DNA from: CAZJLN01 sp964540765
GTDB taxonomy: Bacteria; Chloroflexota; Anaerolineae; Anaerolineales; Anaerolineaceae
Reading direction: 5' to 3'
DNA: 64,000 nt
Assembly (NCBI GenBank): GCA_964540765.1
Contig: CAZINW010000009.1
Location: forward strand, 1-64,000
The notes beneath the pieces are model-generated. The model saw only the letters and a list, made by a program, of their open reading frames with translations, was not told where the DNA came from and made no database searches. Position numbers and translations under genes: made by a program. Below are positions 52,006-60,343 of the stretch, in pieces. Each line of letters starts with the position of its first letter. Within the stretch, counting starts at the first letter, position 1.

Positions 52006-53418
52006 TTATGGCAAAAGATTATTGGCTGCCCAATCATCCCCCAGTATAAGCTGGATTTCGACCTGGGCATTGGGGTCATAGCGATTATAGATGCGGTTGG
52101 ATGGAATGGTCACCATTTCAGCCAGGTACTTAAGTGTGTAAGGCTTACTGCCCATCAGGTAAACTTGTGAATAGACAGTGTAATCAGTATTTGATTCTTC
52201 AACCACGGTCAACCCCTGGGATTTTAAGTATTCGGCTGTTTTGCTAGCCAATTCATCATGGGATGAGCCATTGTAAACAGCAATGGATGCATTTTCAAGC
52301 TTGGCAAGTTCAATCAGGTCGCTGGCAACAGCCGCTGGACCGACAGCAATACCACCTGAAAAGAACTCGTCACGCAGCAAACGTATTTTATCGGGTATCG
52401 GTCTGAGGATATCCAATTGATTGGGGGATTTTTCGATGGTGACGTACTCACCGCCGATAACTGTATTTTTGATATTGTCTTTCGGGATTTCCAGCACCTT
52501 CAAAGCTAAACGGATGCCTTCATTCAGGCTTAAATTTGTGCTGATGCCTGCTGAAAGATCATTATAGAGCTCATCTGCATTTGCTACCAGTTTGGGCATC
52601 ATCTGGAATTCGGTGATGCGATCTAAAACGCCTATGATGATCTGTTGCTGACGCCGCGCCCTATCAAAATCCACTCCTTCAGTATTGCGGGCACGTGCAT
52701 ATGCCAGCGCCAGATCACCCGGCAGAGTGACCGTGCCCGGTTCCAGTGTGACTTCGCTATTATGGCCAAGCCGATACACCGTGATCTCCTCTGGAATGGT
52801 GATCTTGACGCCATCAATATGATCAATGAAACTGACGAAAGCAGAAAAATCCAGTTGCGCATAATATTGGATGGGTACACCCAAAAGTTCTTCAACGGTT
52901 TTTTTGGCAAGTTCAGGTCCGCCGCCTGGCATTTTCCATGATTCTCCAAAGAAGTATGCCATGTTGATTTTGTTATATTCAAAACCGGGAATGGAAATCC
53001 ATAAATCACGGGGAATGGAGACCATCCCTAAAGAATTACTAATCGGATCGAAAGAAAAAAGGATCATGGTGTCTGTTTTGGGTACTTCACCTGCTTCCCA
53101 ATCCCGATAATCCAGTCCCATAAAGAGCAGATTAACGCGGCTTTTACCATCCCATGGATCCGGCATTTTCACGCTGTCCACAGGAAGGTCACTAATGCTG
53201 ACATCGTTTTCCTTTCCAGGTTCAGTTTCCGAAGATGAGGTATCTTTCTCCACCGGTTCTCCGGGGAGGTTCATAATGGTCATGGAAGATACAAAATTGC
53301 TTACAAATATCCCCGCCCATATGGAGCCAGCCAGGGCGATCACAGCAAAAATGAGTAAAGTAATGCGTGTACTTTTTTTGGACGGTAAAACCCGTTTAAG
53401 TCTCTCTAAAAAATTCAT
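52006..53418 (-). CDS. LytR-CpsA-Psr (LCP) family cell-wall polymer ligase
   Basis: A 470-residue membrane-anchored protein. A membrane helix at about 18-40 is followed by a linker, then the LCP catalytic domain (about 90-280): VNLLFMGLDYRD, TDTMILFSFDP, MVSIPRDLWISIPG, KINMAYFFG and LALAYARARNTEGVDFDRARRQ, with the Arg and Asp residues that bind the pyrophosphate lipid. A C-terminal LytR_C domain (about 370-470) contains IAVYNGSSHDELA. LCP enzymes attach glycopolymers to the wall or to other surface carriers. An outside orientation is expected. A weak AGG precedes the ATG. Confidence 0.92.
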   Translation of the reverse strand: MNFLERLKRVLPSKKSTRITLLIFAVIALAGSIWAGIFVSNFVSSMTIMNLPGEPVEKDTSSSETEPGKENDVSISDLPVDSVKMPDPWDGKSRVNLLFMGLDYRDWEAGEVPKTDTMILFSFDPISNSLGMVSIPRDLWISIPGFEYNKINMAYFFGESWKMPGGGPELAKKTVEELLGVPIQYYAQLDFSAFVSFIDHIDGVKITIPEEITVYRLGHNSEVTLEPGTVTLPGDLALAYARARNTEGVDFDRARRQQQIIIGVLDRITEFQMMPKLVANADELYNDLSAGISTNLSLNEGIRLALKVLEIPKDNIKNTVIGGEYVTIEKSPNQLDILRPIPDKIRLLRDEFFSGGIAVGPAAVASDLIELAKLENASIAVYNGSSHDELASKTAEYLKSQGLTVVEESNTDYTVYSQVYLMGSKPYTLKYLAEMVTIPSNRIYNRYDPNAQVEIQLILGDDWAANNLLP

Positions 53419-53493
53419 TCAACTGCCTGTAAGTTAATCCTATACATAAAAGGGTCAGATAATATTCAATCAGTTCTCATTAAGCGGCACAAT

Positions 53494-53715
53494 TCAGTCC
53501 ATCGGTGGCGGTGGAACAGGCAGGTCTTCCTTCGGAGTTGTCTGCCATTTATCGCCTTCATCGATCAACATCACAGGGATATCTTCGACAATGGGATATT
53601 TTCGCCCGCAATCCTGGCAGATAAGCCAGCTTTCACGGTAGTATTCAAGCATGCCCTCTTTTTCCTGTACGCAGGAAGGGCATCGCAATATGTCTAGCAA
53701 TTCTTGTTTGACCAT
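53494..53715 (-). CDS. Trm112-family small zinc protein (UPF0434-like)
   Basis: A 73-residue protein with two CxxC knuckles, LRCPSC near residue 10 and LICQDCGRKYPI near residue 33, the pattern of Trm112/UPF0434 proteins, which bind zinc and stabilise partner methyltransferases or act alone. PIVEDIPVML is a further signature. A Pro-rich tail ends PVPPPPMD. GGAGG at 8-bp spacing supports the ATG at 53715 over one five codons upstream. It lies 76 bp before the LCP gene on the same strand, and 88 bp after the VanW gene. Confidence 0.88.
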   Translation of the reverse strand: MVKQELLDILRCPSCVQEKEGMLEYYRESWLICQDCGRKYPIVEDIPVMLIDEGDKWQTTPKEDLPVPPPPMD

Positions 53716-53802
53716 AATTCGGTCCTCCAATAGTTAATCATCAATCGATATCTTTCTTTAAGTCAGCGAGTTTATTCTATCATATATGTAAAAAATGAAT
53801 CC

Positions 53803-55662
53803 CTAAGGCGTGGGGGTGGGGGTTGGAATGCCTTCCGTACCCGGACCATATTCAAAGACTGCCTGCCAGGGGCGATATTGGGTGGTGAAGGTGTCCTGAA
53901 AATAAACCTCGCCGCTTTTATAAACTGTACGCGTGACACTCACATAAGCCCCATCTGCCGCATAATCCACTTGCTTGATCTCACCCTGTTCCAGTTCAGG
54001 ATTCTCACGGTAAAGCGGTTCAGGCGCTTCAACAATATCGGTTGCGCCGGTTGAATCCCACTCCATGGTGCGCCCATCTTTGGTGGAATAGAACTTCCAT
54101 GTCAGGGAGTAATTACCCATATAAGTTTCCATGAGCAGCCAGTAAGGCGTGTCGTTGGTAAAACGCAGATCCACCAGGGGCACATAAACGGTGGCATCCA
54201 GCCCAGCCAGGCTTGGATCGCGCGAACCATCCGGGCGTTGTTCATAATATCCAACGCGATAAGCGTGCGCATTGCGCTCCACAATGGGGTAGCCTGCAAA
54301 AAATGCCGTCCTGAAGAGCGTGGTACTAACCTGGCAGACACCGCCACCAACGCCTTTGATGGTTTGATCTCCAACAATAATCAACGCCTCTGCATAACCA
54401 TTGTCAAGGCTGATATTTCCCAATGCAGATGCCATTGAAAATGTGGCTCCAGGCGGTATCAAAAGACCATGAAAACTCTTGGCAGCGGCAGCAATATTTT
54501 GCACGCGTCCAGGGTCGGAACCATAAAAATATGAGGTTTGAGCATGCACCAGTTCGGTGATGCCCAATTCCTCACCAGTTGTATCATCTTTTGCATCAGG
54601 CTCATCCAGATCCATTTGCAGCATGATCTGATGTTCCCCAGCCATGACCCGCGCTACAATCTCCTTCAGGCTCGCTTCCACATTCAGCGTATGCCCAATC
54701 ACTGCCGGTTCGATCACCTCCAGCAGGCGTGTATCATCATTGAAGATGTAACGTGCATTGATTGCTCCCGTTTTCAGGGTTGGTGCCAGGCTGGAAAGGT
54801 AGATGATCAACAAATTACGATCCAGGCTGACCTTGAATTCAGTAGAATTTCCATTTTCCTGGCGTTCAATCACCAGAAATTTTGCCAATTCCTCCGTGGT
54901 GATCGTCCATGGACCAGCATTTTTTATTTCTTCCGGCAATTTTAATACCAGGGGCTCTTTGAGAATATTCTTTGCTTGTTCAGCAGCGTCAGTGACATCC
55001 AATATGACAGGCGCTGTTTCCACAACGTCCAGGGTAATCGCCCCATCCTGCAGCGCCATCAATATCTTATCAATCTGCTTCAGGCTGCTTTCAATATCCA
55101 ATTGTCGCCCGATCTGCCCCGAATTAACCACAACTTCTACGCCGTTAACTCCAAGGCTGGCTTCAATAACCGGGGTGTCAATTTGATTGGCGATATTTTG
55201 TAGAAATTCATAAGCAACCCGCTGATCGTAGACAACTACGGGTGATAAAGAAACACTTTGTTCACTTGCGTTCATTTGAGCACGAAGTTTGTTAATCACT
55301 CCCCCATCCCGCCCATATGCATACGCGTTTTTTGCGCTTGCCATTGCATCAATCTGAAAACCAAGCTGAGCTGGTGAGACCAGCCAGGATTTTTCCTCAT
55401 CCACGATCAGGAGACGACCTGTATCAGGATACGTGAGATTCTGTTGGATGGCTGCAGCCGCTTCGCTGATGGTCATATCGGAAAGATCAACGCCAGTCAT
55501 ACTTAAGCCAGAATGAATACGATCACGCTGATTTACCTCGAAACGTAGTAGAACAGCACATCCAATAATACCGAATAATACCAATCCGATCACAATCGCC
55601 AAGATCAGTTGGATGTGGAAAGGGTAAAAAGTTCTGGTTTTAACATTGGATGTCATCTTCAT
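53803..55662 (-). CDS. VanW-family protein with peptidoglycan-binding-like domains
   Basis: A 619-residue protein with a membrane helix at about 18-40, two YoaR-type putative peptidoglycan-binding domains (about 50-170 and 190-350) and a VanW domain (about 385-520): GSDPGRVQNIAAAAKSFHGL, IPPGATFSMASALG, GVGGGVCQVSTTLF and NAHAYRVGYYEQ. The C-terminus ends in a Thr-Pro repeat tail. VanW proteins are found with vancomycin-resistance clusters and in many envelope settings; their enzymatic role is not settled. Another feature is its Cys in GVCQVSTT, a conserved family residue. Close ATGs at 55662 and 55656 are both possible. It is upstream of the Trm112-like and LCP genes. Confidence 0.9.
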   Translation of the reverse strand: MKMTSNVKTRTFYPFHIQLILAIVIGLVLFGIIGCAVLLRFEVNQRDRIHSGLSMTGVDLSDMTISEAAAAIQQNLTYPDTGRLLIVDEEKSWLVSPAQLGFQIDAMASAKNAYAYGRDGGVINKLRAQMNASEQSVSLSPVVVYDQRVAYEFLQNIANQIDTPVIEASLGVNGVEVVVNSGQIGRQLDIESSLKQIDKILMALQDGAITLDVVETAPVILDVTDAAEQAKNILKEPLVLKLPEEIKNAGPWTITTEELAKFLVIERQENGNSTEFKVSLDRNLLIIYLSSLAPTLKTGAINARYIFNDDTRLLEVIEPAVIGHTLNVEASLKEIVARVMAGEHQIMLQMDLDEPDAKDDTTGEELGITELVHAQTSYFYGSDPGRVQNIAAAAKSFHGLLIPPGATFSMASALGNISLDNGYAEALIIVGDQTIKGVGGGVCQVSTTLFRTAFFAGYPIVERNAHAYRVGYYEQRPDGSRDPSLAGLDATVYVPLVDLRFTNDTPYWLLMETYMGNYSLTWKFYSTKDGRTMEWDSTGATDIVEAPEPLYRENPELEQGEIKQVDYAADGAYVSVTRTVYKSGEVYFQDTFTTQYRPWQAVFEYGPGTEGIPTPTPTP

Positions 55663-55914
55663 TTGCCTCGATTATACTTCATCACTCATGGTCGCTTTTA
55701 CCATGTGGTTCATTATGGAAGGTCACTTTCTGGTTAAGTTTCTTGTCAGGTTCGATTTATCTGAATAATTCGACTGGCTGACTTTAGTGTTAACGAAAAT
55801 TGACGCCGCTTTGTTCCACCTGGATTTATTTACAATTAAATTTCCAAATTCACATTTTTGAGTTATGATTGGAGTCCATTCGGACTTTTCTATGGTTGCT
55901 TGTTGGCATTCAAG

Positions 55915-56892
55915 ATGAAAATCAAATTGATTTTACTGATGACTCTCCTGATCTTACTGATTAATGGTTTTGCCCTCCCCAAACCCAGTTTGGCACAGGC
56001 TGGCGACCCCTACGACTTGATCAATGGCATCAATGAACTGCGGGCAGCTTCAGGGTTGGCGCCCTTCAGCATCAATGCTGCTTTGATGGCATCTGCACAG
56101 GCACATGCGGATTGGATCACCGAAACTGGTCAGGGGGGGCATGTCGGCATCGGGGGCAGCCTGGCTGTTGACCGGGCTGTTGCTGCCGGCTATGGCGGGG
56201 GTGCTGCGGTTTTTGTTAACGAGAATTGGGCAAGGGGATACAACCTCTCGGCTTATGACTGCATTTACGCCAGTTGGAATGACTCTGACCATATGGGGAA
56301 CATGCTGCACACTTTGCACAATGAGGTAGGCGCAGGCGTCAGCATCAGTGCCAGCAACCAGGTTACCTACGTGGTCAATTTTGGTCATGTCAGTGGAAGC
56401 GCACCCCTCCCCCAACCGACGGCGTCAACCATTCAAACCCAGGCACCTTACAACCCACCGCTTCAAACCTCAACGCCCAGAGCGGATGGTGGCATTTTGC
56501 ATGTCGTCAGGGAAAATGAATTTCTGATCAATATTGCAGCAGCATACAATATTACGCTGGATGAACTTCTGCAACTGAACAATCTGACGCTTGACACTGC
56601 AATCTATCCCGGGGATACCCTTATCATCCGTCTGGCAACCACACCCGAAGCAACCGCCACCACTGAAACCACCACCACAACAACACCCGCCCCGACAATT
56701 AAGCCTTCAAACACACCGCGTCCCAGCCTGACCCCTTATCAAACACCCACAGCCACGCCAGAACCGGATAAAGGTCCTGGAATCCTGTCACGAATTTTCT
56801 CCGGTGATTCTAAATATTTGGGGGTTGGATTGATTGCTGTCAGCGTTCTTGGATTGATCCTTCTGATCGTAAGTTCTTCCCGCCTCCATTGA
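55915..56892 (+). CDS. CAP-domain and LysM surface protein
   Basis: A 325-residue secreted protein. Residues 1-27 form a signal peptide (KIKLILLMTLLILLINGFA, ending before QAGDP). The CAP/SCP domain (about 32-165) has LINGINELRAASGLAP, AQAHADWITETG, NENWARGYN and the HTLHNEVGAGVS and VVNFGHV strands. A LysM domain follows (about 194-240, VVRENEFLINIAAAYNITLD), then a Thr/Pro-rich linker and a C-terminal membrane helix (LGVGLIAVSVLGLILLIVS). It is thus anchored to the membrane and bound to the wall. A TTG 19 codons upstream is in frame, but the ATG at 55915 starts the signal peptide cleanly. Confidence 0.88.
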   Translation: MKIKLILLMTLLILLINGFALPKPSLAQAGDPYDLINGINELRAASGLAPFSINAALMASAQAHADWITETGQGGHVGIGGSLAVDRAVAAGYGGGAAVFVNENWARGYNLSAYDCIYASWNDSDHMGNMLHTLHNEVGAGVSISASNQVTYVVNFGHVSGSAPLPQPTASTIQTQAPYNPPLQTSTPRADGGILHVVRENEFLINIAAAYNITLDELLQLNNLTLDTAIYPGDTLIIRLATTPEATATTETTTTTTPAPTIKPSNTPRPSLTPYQTPTATPEPDKGPGILSRIFSGDSKYLGVGLIAVSVLGLILLIVSSSRLH

Positions 56893-56927
56893 AAATACGC
56901 AAGCCCGAAGACACATATGGATGAATG

Positions 56928-58073
56928 CTACCCCACGACTGCAGCGCCATCAGCAGCGTGACAGAGATAAACACTGGCTGTTTTCCCGCTAAGCTGCTGA
57001 TAGCATCGCAGCATTTCATCGATAAAAGATTCAACGAATTCTTCCAAAACCAGGTTGACCGTGCAGCCTCCAAAACCAGCCCCTGTCAACCGTGCACCCA
57101 GGCAGCCCGGCAATCTGGCAGCGATTTCAACCAGGGTATCCAGCTCCGGACAACTGACCTCATAAAGATCGCGCAGACCTTCATGACATTGAAACATAAG
57201 TTCTCCAAAATCATGGGCATTTCCGCTTTCAAGATAGTCGACAGCCAATGAAACCCTTGATATTTCCTCAATCACAAATCGAGCGCGTTTTTGTTGCCTA
57301 TCAGGTAAATGATGGGCAAGCAGCGCAAACTGGTCAGGGCCTATGTCTCTCAGGTTTTTAATGCCAGGCAGGTGCTGCTGGAGTATCTTAACCGCTTGCT
57401 CACAGTCACTGCGCCTTTCATTGTATGCTGATCCCGCCAGGGAGCGGGGCACTCGCGAATCAGCAATGACAATGGCTGTGTTTTGGGGTAAAGGGATCGG
57501 CTTCCAATCCAGGTTGCGGGTATCCAGATATAAGGCATGCCCCGCCACGCCAAAAATACTGGCAAATTGATCCATCAAACCGGATTGAACGCCAATATAT
57601 TTATTCTCAGCTTGTTTGCAGAGCAGTGCGAGATCCATGCGGTCAATTTCCCAACCGGCAAGATTCTGCCAGGCTGCAGCAAATGCAACCTGAATTGCTG
57701 CTGATGAACTGAGACCGGAACCTATTGGGACGCTTGATGAATAAACCGCCTCAATGCCTTTGACCTCTAATCCAGCCTGCATCAATGACCAGGCTACACC
57801 AGCGGGATAATATGCAAAAGCAGGCAGAAGTCCACCTTCCGTATCACGTTTTTCTTCAATGTGCTCAAGGGATATGGTAATGTGTTGGCGCAGGTCCACT
57901 GCATTTAACCGGATGATTGGTTCAGCCAACTCCCGGAAGTCAAGCCTGACATAACGATCAATGGCAGCAGGCAGAACGATACCGCCGTTGTAATCCACAT
58001 GTTCACCAAGCAGATTAACCCTGCCCGGCGCAAGAATGGCTCTTATGGGTTTATCGTTAATGGCATTAAGCAT
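56928..58073 (-). CDS. galK: Galactokinase
   Basis: A 381-residue GHMP kinase of the galactokinase type: APGRVNLLGEHVDYNGG is the galactokinase signature near the N-terminus, PIGSGLSSSAAIQVAFAAA the ATP loop, SGLMDQFASIFG carries the catalytic Asp, and GARLTGAGFGGCTVNLV is the third motif. It phosphorylates galactose to galactose 1-phosphate, a use for galactose released by the GH35-like enzyme of the array. It starts 7 bp after the GIY-YIG gene, in an operon with that gene and a membrane protease, and not with galT or galE. Confidence 0.94.
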   Translation of the reverse strand: MLNAINDKPIRAILAPGRVNLLGEHVDYNGGIVLPAAIDRYVRLDFRELAEPIIRLNAVDLRQHITISLEHIEEKRDTEGGLLPAFAYYPAGVAWSLMQAGLEVKGIEAVYSSSVPIGSGLSSSAAIQVAFAAAWQNLAGWEIDRMDLALLCKQAENKYIGVQSGLMDQFASIFGVAGHALYLDTRNLDWKPIPLPQNTAIVIADSRVPRSLAGSAYNERRSDCEQAVKILQQHLPGIKNLRDIGPDQFALLAHHLPDRQQKRARFVIEEISRVSLAVDYLESGNAHDFGELMFQCHEGLRDLYEVSCPELDTLVEIAARLPGCLGARLTGAGFGGCTVNLVLEEFVESFIDEMLRCYQQLSGKTASVYLCHAADGAAVVG

Positions 58074-58079
58074 TTATAC

Positions 58080-58352
58080 TCAATCTCCATGCGCATTAAC
58101 AGGGTTGCCCGCAATCAAATTTTGCTTGCGGGCATGGTCCCACCTCTTGATCTCAGCTTCACGCCTTTGAGCACTGGCACGATCGGGCTGCTCCTCAAAA
58201 TATACCAGGGTCGCCGGGCCATTCACGCGAGTATACCTGGCTCCATGACCGTTGTTGTGCTGTTTCAGCCTTCTCAATGGGTCTGTACTCCAACCTGTAT
58301 AAAAAGCTTCATTGGCACATTTCAGGATGTACACATAAAAAGCCACGGTCAA
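58080..58352 (-). CDS. GIY-YIG domain protein (UPF0213-like)
   Basis: A 90-residue single-domain protein: YVYILKCANEAFYTGWSTD is the GIY-YIG core, with RRLKQHNNGHGARYTR, and REAEIKRWDHARK provides the metal Glu. Members of this small family are putative nucleases of unknown role. Its start overlaps the M50 peptidase stop (58349) by ATGA, and galK follows 7 bp downstream. Confidence 0.92.
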   Translation of the reverse strand: MTVAFYVYILKCANEAFYTGWSTDPLRRLKQHNNGHGARYTRVNGPATLVYFEEQPDRASAQRREAEIKRWDHARKQNLIAGNPVNAHGD

Positions 58353-58996
58353 CTCCAGCCCAATAAGAAGCGCGTCAGATTGATCACCGGTTCACGAATA
58401 ATAATTCCTAACAAGTCAAATCCAAGCCTGGGGCCAATGACGGCAATCACGAGCAGTACATAGGGCCCGTAAATCTTGATACGATCGTAAGTATCCTCCC
58501 ATGTAAGGGGCAGGAAATACGCCAGCACCTTCTCTCCATCCAACGGTGCCAGCGGGATAAGATTGAACATAAAAAGGGTGAGGTTGATGAAGACAAATTC
58601 CAATAGGAACTGACCCGGCGTTGGTAAAAAAGAATTGGCATTCGTGGTGTAAGGAACCAGCGCAAAACGCAGTGGCAGCGCCGCCAGTAGTGCCATAACC
58701 AGGTTGGAAAGTGGACCGGCAATCGACACCAGCATCACACCTGCGCGTGTCTTGCGGCGTAACGCATAAGGATTTATGGGCACTGGTTTTGCCCAGCCAA
58801 ATCCAGCAAAGATCAGTAACAGGGTGCCAAGAAGATCCAGGTGGGCAATTGGGTTGAGGGTCAGTCGACCTGCCAGCCTTGGTGTATCATCGCCCAGGGC
58901 ATCAGCAGTGGCAGCATGAGAAAATTCATGCAGCGTGAATGCAATTATCAGAGTGATGATGCGGGAGATTATGGTCGGTAGATCAAGATTGAACAT
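58349..58996 (-). CDS. Site-2-protease-type membrane metallopeptidase (M50)
   Basis: A 215-residue membrane protein with about five helices. HEFSHAATADALGD near residue 18-31 is the HExxH-like zinc motif in the form HEFSH, and NLIPLAPLDGEKVL near 142-155 provides the third zinc ligand (Asp). No PDZ domain is present, so it belongs to the compact rhomboid-sized group of M50 proteases common in Gram-positives and Chloroflexota. The frame starts at 58996, first in an operon with GIY-YIG and galK genes, divergent from the DUF951 gene. Its substrates are unknown. Confidence 0.9.
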   Translation of the reverse strand: MFNLDLPTIISRIITLIIAFTLHEFSHAATADALGDDTPRLAGRLTLNPIAHLDLLGTLLLIFAGFGWAKPVPINPYALRRKTRAGVMLVSIAGPLSNLVMALLAALPLRFALVPYTTNANSFLPTPGQFLLEFVFINLTLFMFNLIPLAPLDGEKVLAYFLPLTWEDTYDRIKIYGPYVLLVIAVIGPRLGFDLLGIIIREPVINLTRFLLGWS

Positions 58997-59089
58997 ATGA
59001 AGGCTTTCTATTCCTGATGGAGAGAATTAAATCCATGTTAAACGGCTGCAACGATGCTTTTTAGGGTCCGGAGTCATTATATCATGGGG

Positions 59090-59098
59090 TGGTATAAT
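59090..59098 (+). promoter_or_regulatory. Extended -10 promoter, probably leaderless mRNA
   Basis: TGGTATAAT ends 8 bp before the ATG of the DUF951 gene, and no ribosome binding site lies between them. The transcript would start at or within a base of the ATG. Confidence 0.6.
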
Positions 59099-59105
59099 CG
59101 CCTCT

Positions 59106-59315
59106 ATGCTGGAAGAATATCAAATCGGTGATAAAGTCAGGCTGCGTAAGCCTCATCCTTGCGGTGGATATGATTGGGAAGTTGTACGCATCGGAGCCGA
59201 TATTGGTTTGGTCTGCTTGAAATGCCAGCATCGTGTCCTGCTTTCAAGGCGCGAATTGGCAAGGCGGTTAAAATCCTTCCTTTCCCGCGCCGGGGATCAA
59301 AAACCTCAAGACTGA
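59106..59315 (+). CDS. DUF951-family small protein
   Basis: A 69-residue protein. YQIGDKVRLRKPHPCGGYDWEVVRIGADIGLVCLKC is spread over residues 5-40, with Cys19, Cys37 and Cys40 suggesting a zinc site; HRVLLSRRELARRL follows as a basic helix. This family is widespread in Firmicutes and Chloroflexota and may bind nucleic acid, but its role is not known. The ATG is directly after a -10 element, so translation is probably leaderless. Confidence 0.88.
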   Translation: MLEEYQIGDKVRLRKPHPCGGYDWEVVRIGADIGLVCLKCQHRVLLSRRELARRLKSFLSRAGDQKPQD

Positions 59316-59455
59316 TCAAAACGTCTCCCCAAAGATTATGATAAAATAAAGGGGTGGATCGTATTAATTTCCCTTAGCACTAATCTGCTTATATCATAAA
59401 GGGGAAAAAATGAAGATCAACACTCACCAAAAGCAAAAGAACAGCTTTTCGTGGG

Positions 59456-59475
59456 GTGAAGTGATCTCACTTCAC
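59456..59475. promoter_or_regulatory. Near-perfect palindrome upstream of the MgtC-family gene
   Basis: GTGAAGTGA and TCACTTCAC are separated by 2 bp. As DNA it could be a dimeric operator; as RNA it forms an 8-bp stem with a 4-nt loop about 35-50 nt before the mgtC-like start. A short upstream frame with a strong AAAGGGG site starts at 59410 and spans this element. Confidence 0.55.
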
Positions 59476-59495
59476 AAATCTGACGCTCTTTTGGA

Positions 59496-60167
59496 ATGGA
59501 AACGCTTATGGCTGAAATCAGCGAATTGGAAATCATTATCCGAGTATTGGTGGCAGCTGTTTTGGGCGCTGCAGTTGGCTTTGAGCGTGAACGCGATAGC
59601 CAACCAGCCGGTTTACGTACCCATATAATCCTCGTTATTGGTGCAGCCCTTGCCATGTGCCTCTCAATAAATCTTGCAGTCAAATATGGCGGCGATCCTG
59701 CCCGTCTGGCAGCCCAGGTGATCTCAGGCATCGGTTTTCTCGGTGCCGGCGCCATTTTGCGTATTGGTTTCAACGTCAAGGGGCTCACCACTGCTACGAC
59801 CCTCTGGTCCATGGCAATTGTCGGTTTGACAGTCGGTTATGGCTATTATTTAATTGGTATTGTCATCACTGTGATCATGTTGATCACGCTCACCCTGCTT
59901 AATGCCATCGAAAAACGCTGGGTTCGTACCAACATCATCCGAAGTATCAGTATCGTAGCAGAAGACCATGAGGGCCTGGTGAAAACTGTTCGTAAGACGT
60001 CCACCAAATTGGCTGAACAGATTGATTCGTTTTCTGTTCAAAAAAATGTAAAGAACAAGCGCATCCGCATCCAAATTGTGGCGCGGGTTAACAAGGGCGA
60101 AAAAATGGAAGACCTCACCCAGGCAATCTCAAGCATTGAGGGCATTCGCAGCCTCAAAATTGAATGA
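59496..60167 (+). CDS. MgtC/SapB-family membrane protein
   Basis: A 223-residue protein. The N-terminal half is the MgtC/SapB membrane domain with four or five helices: VLVAAVLGAAVGFERERDSQ, LRTHIILVIGAALAM, QVISGIGFLGAGAIL and VKGLTTATTLWSMAIVG. The C-terminal part (about 148-223) is a soluble ACT-like fold ending ISSIEGIRSLKIE. Proteins of this kind influence magnesium homeostasis, membrane potential or ATP synthase control. Starts at 59496 and 59508 are both possible; neither has an ideal ribosome binding site. An overlapping upstream frame (59410-59628) may be a leader involved in control. Confidence 0.88.
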   Translation: METLMAEISELEIIIRVLVAAVLGAAVGFERERDSQPAGLRTHIILVIGAALAMCLSINLAVKYGGDPARLAAQVISGIGFLGAGAILRIGFNVKGLTTATTLWSMAIVGLTVGYGYYLIGIVITVIMLITLTLLNAIEKRWVRTNIIRSISIVAEDHEGLVKTVRKTSTKLAEQIDSFSVQKNVKNKRIRIQIVARVNKGEKMEDLTQAISSIEGIRSLKIE

Positions 60168-60327
60168 TTTTTTACATTATTCATAGGTTGATCGCTTAGG
60201 TTAATGCCGATTTTGTTTACTCATCACTTAATCCGAATGGTGACCTGGATCCCCACGGGATTTCATCACAATTGGATCTGCCTTGGCATCCTGCCATATA
60301 TTTCGTCTACCTTGGATAAATATATTG

Positions 60328-60333
60328 TATACT
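60328..60333 (+). promoter_or_regulatory. Possible -10 element of the XPB-N-like gene
   Basis: TATACT lies 11 bp before the ATG at 60344, which places the expected start of transcription within a few bases of the start codon, a second possible leaderless gene. Confidence 0.35.
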
Positions 60334-60343
60334 CGAGAATGAT

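Noticed and set aside
59410..59628. Independent 72-codon gene before mgtC
   Set aside because: More than half overlaps the MgtC-family gene in another frame, so it is kept only as a possible leader frame despite its strong ribosome binding site.
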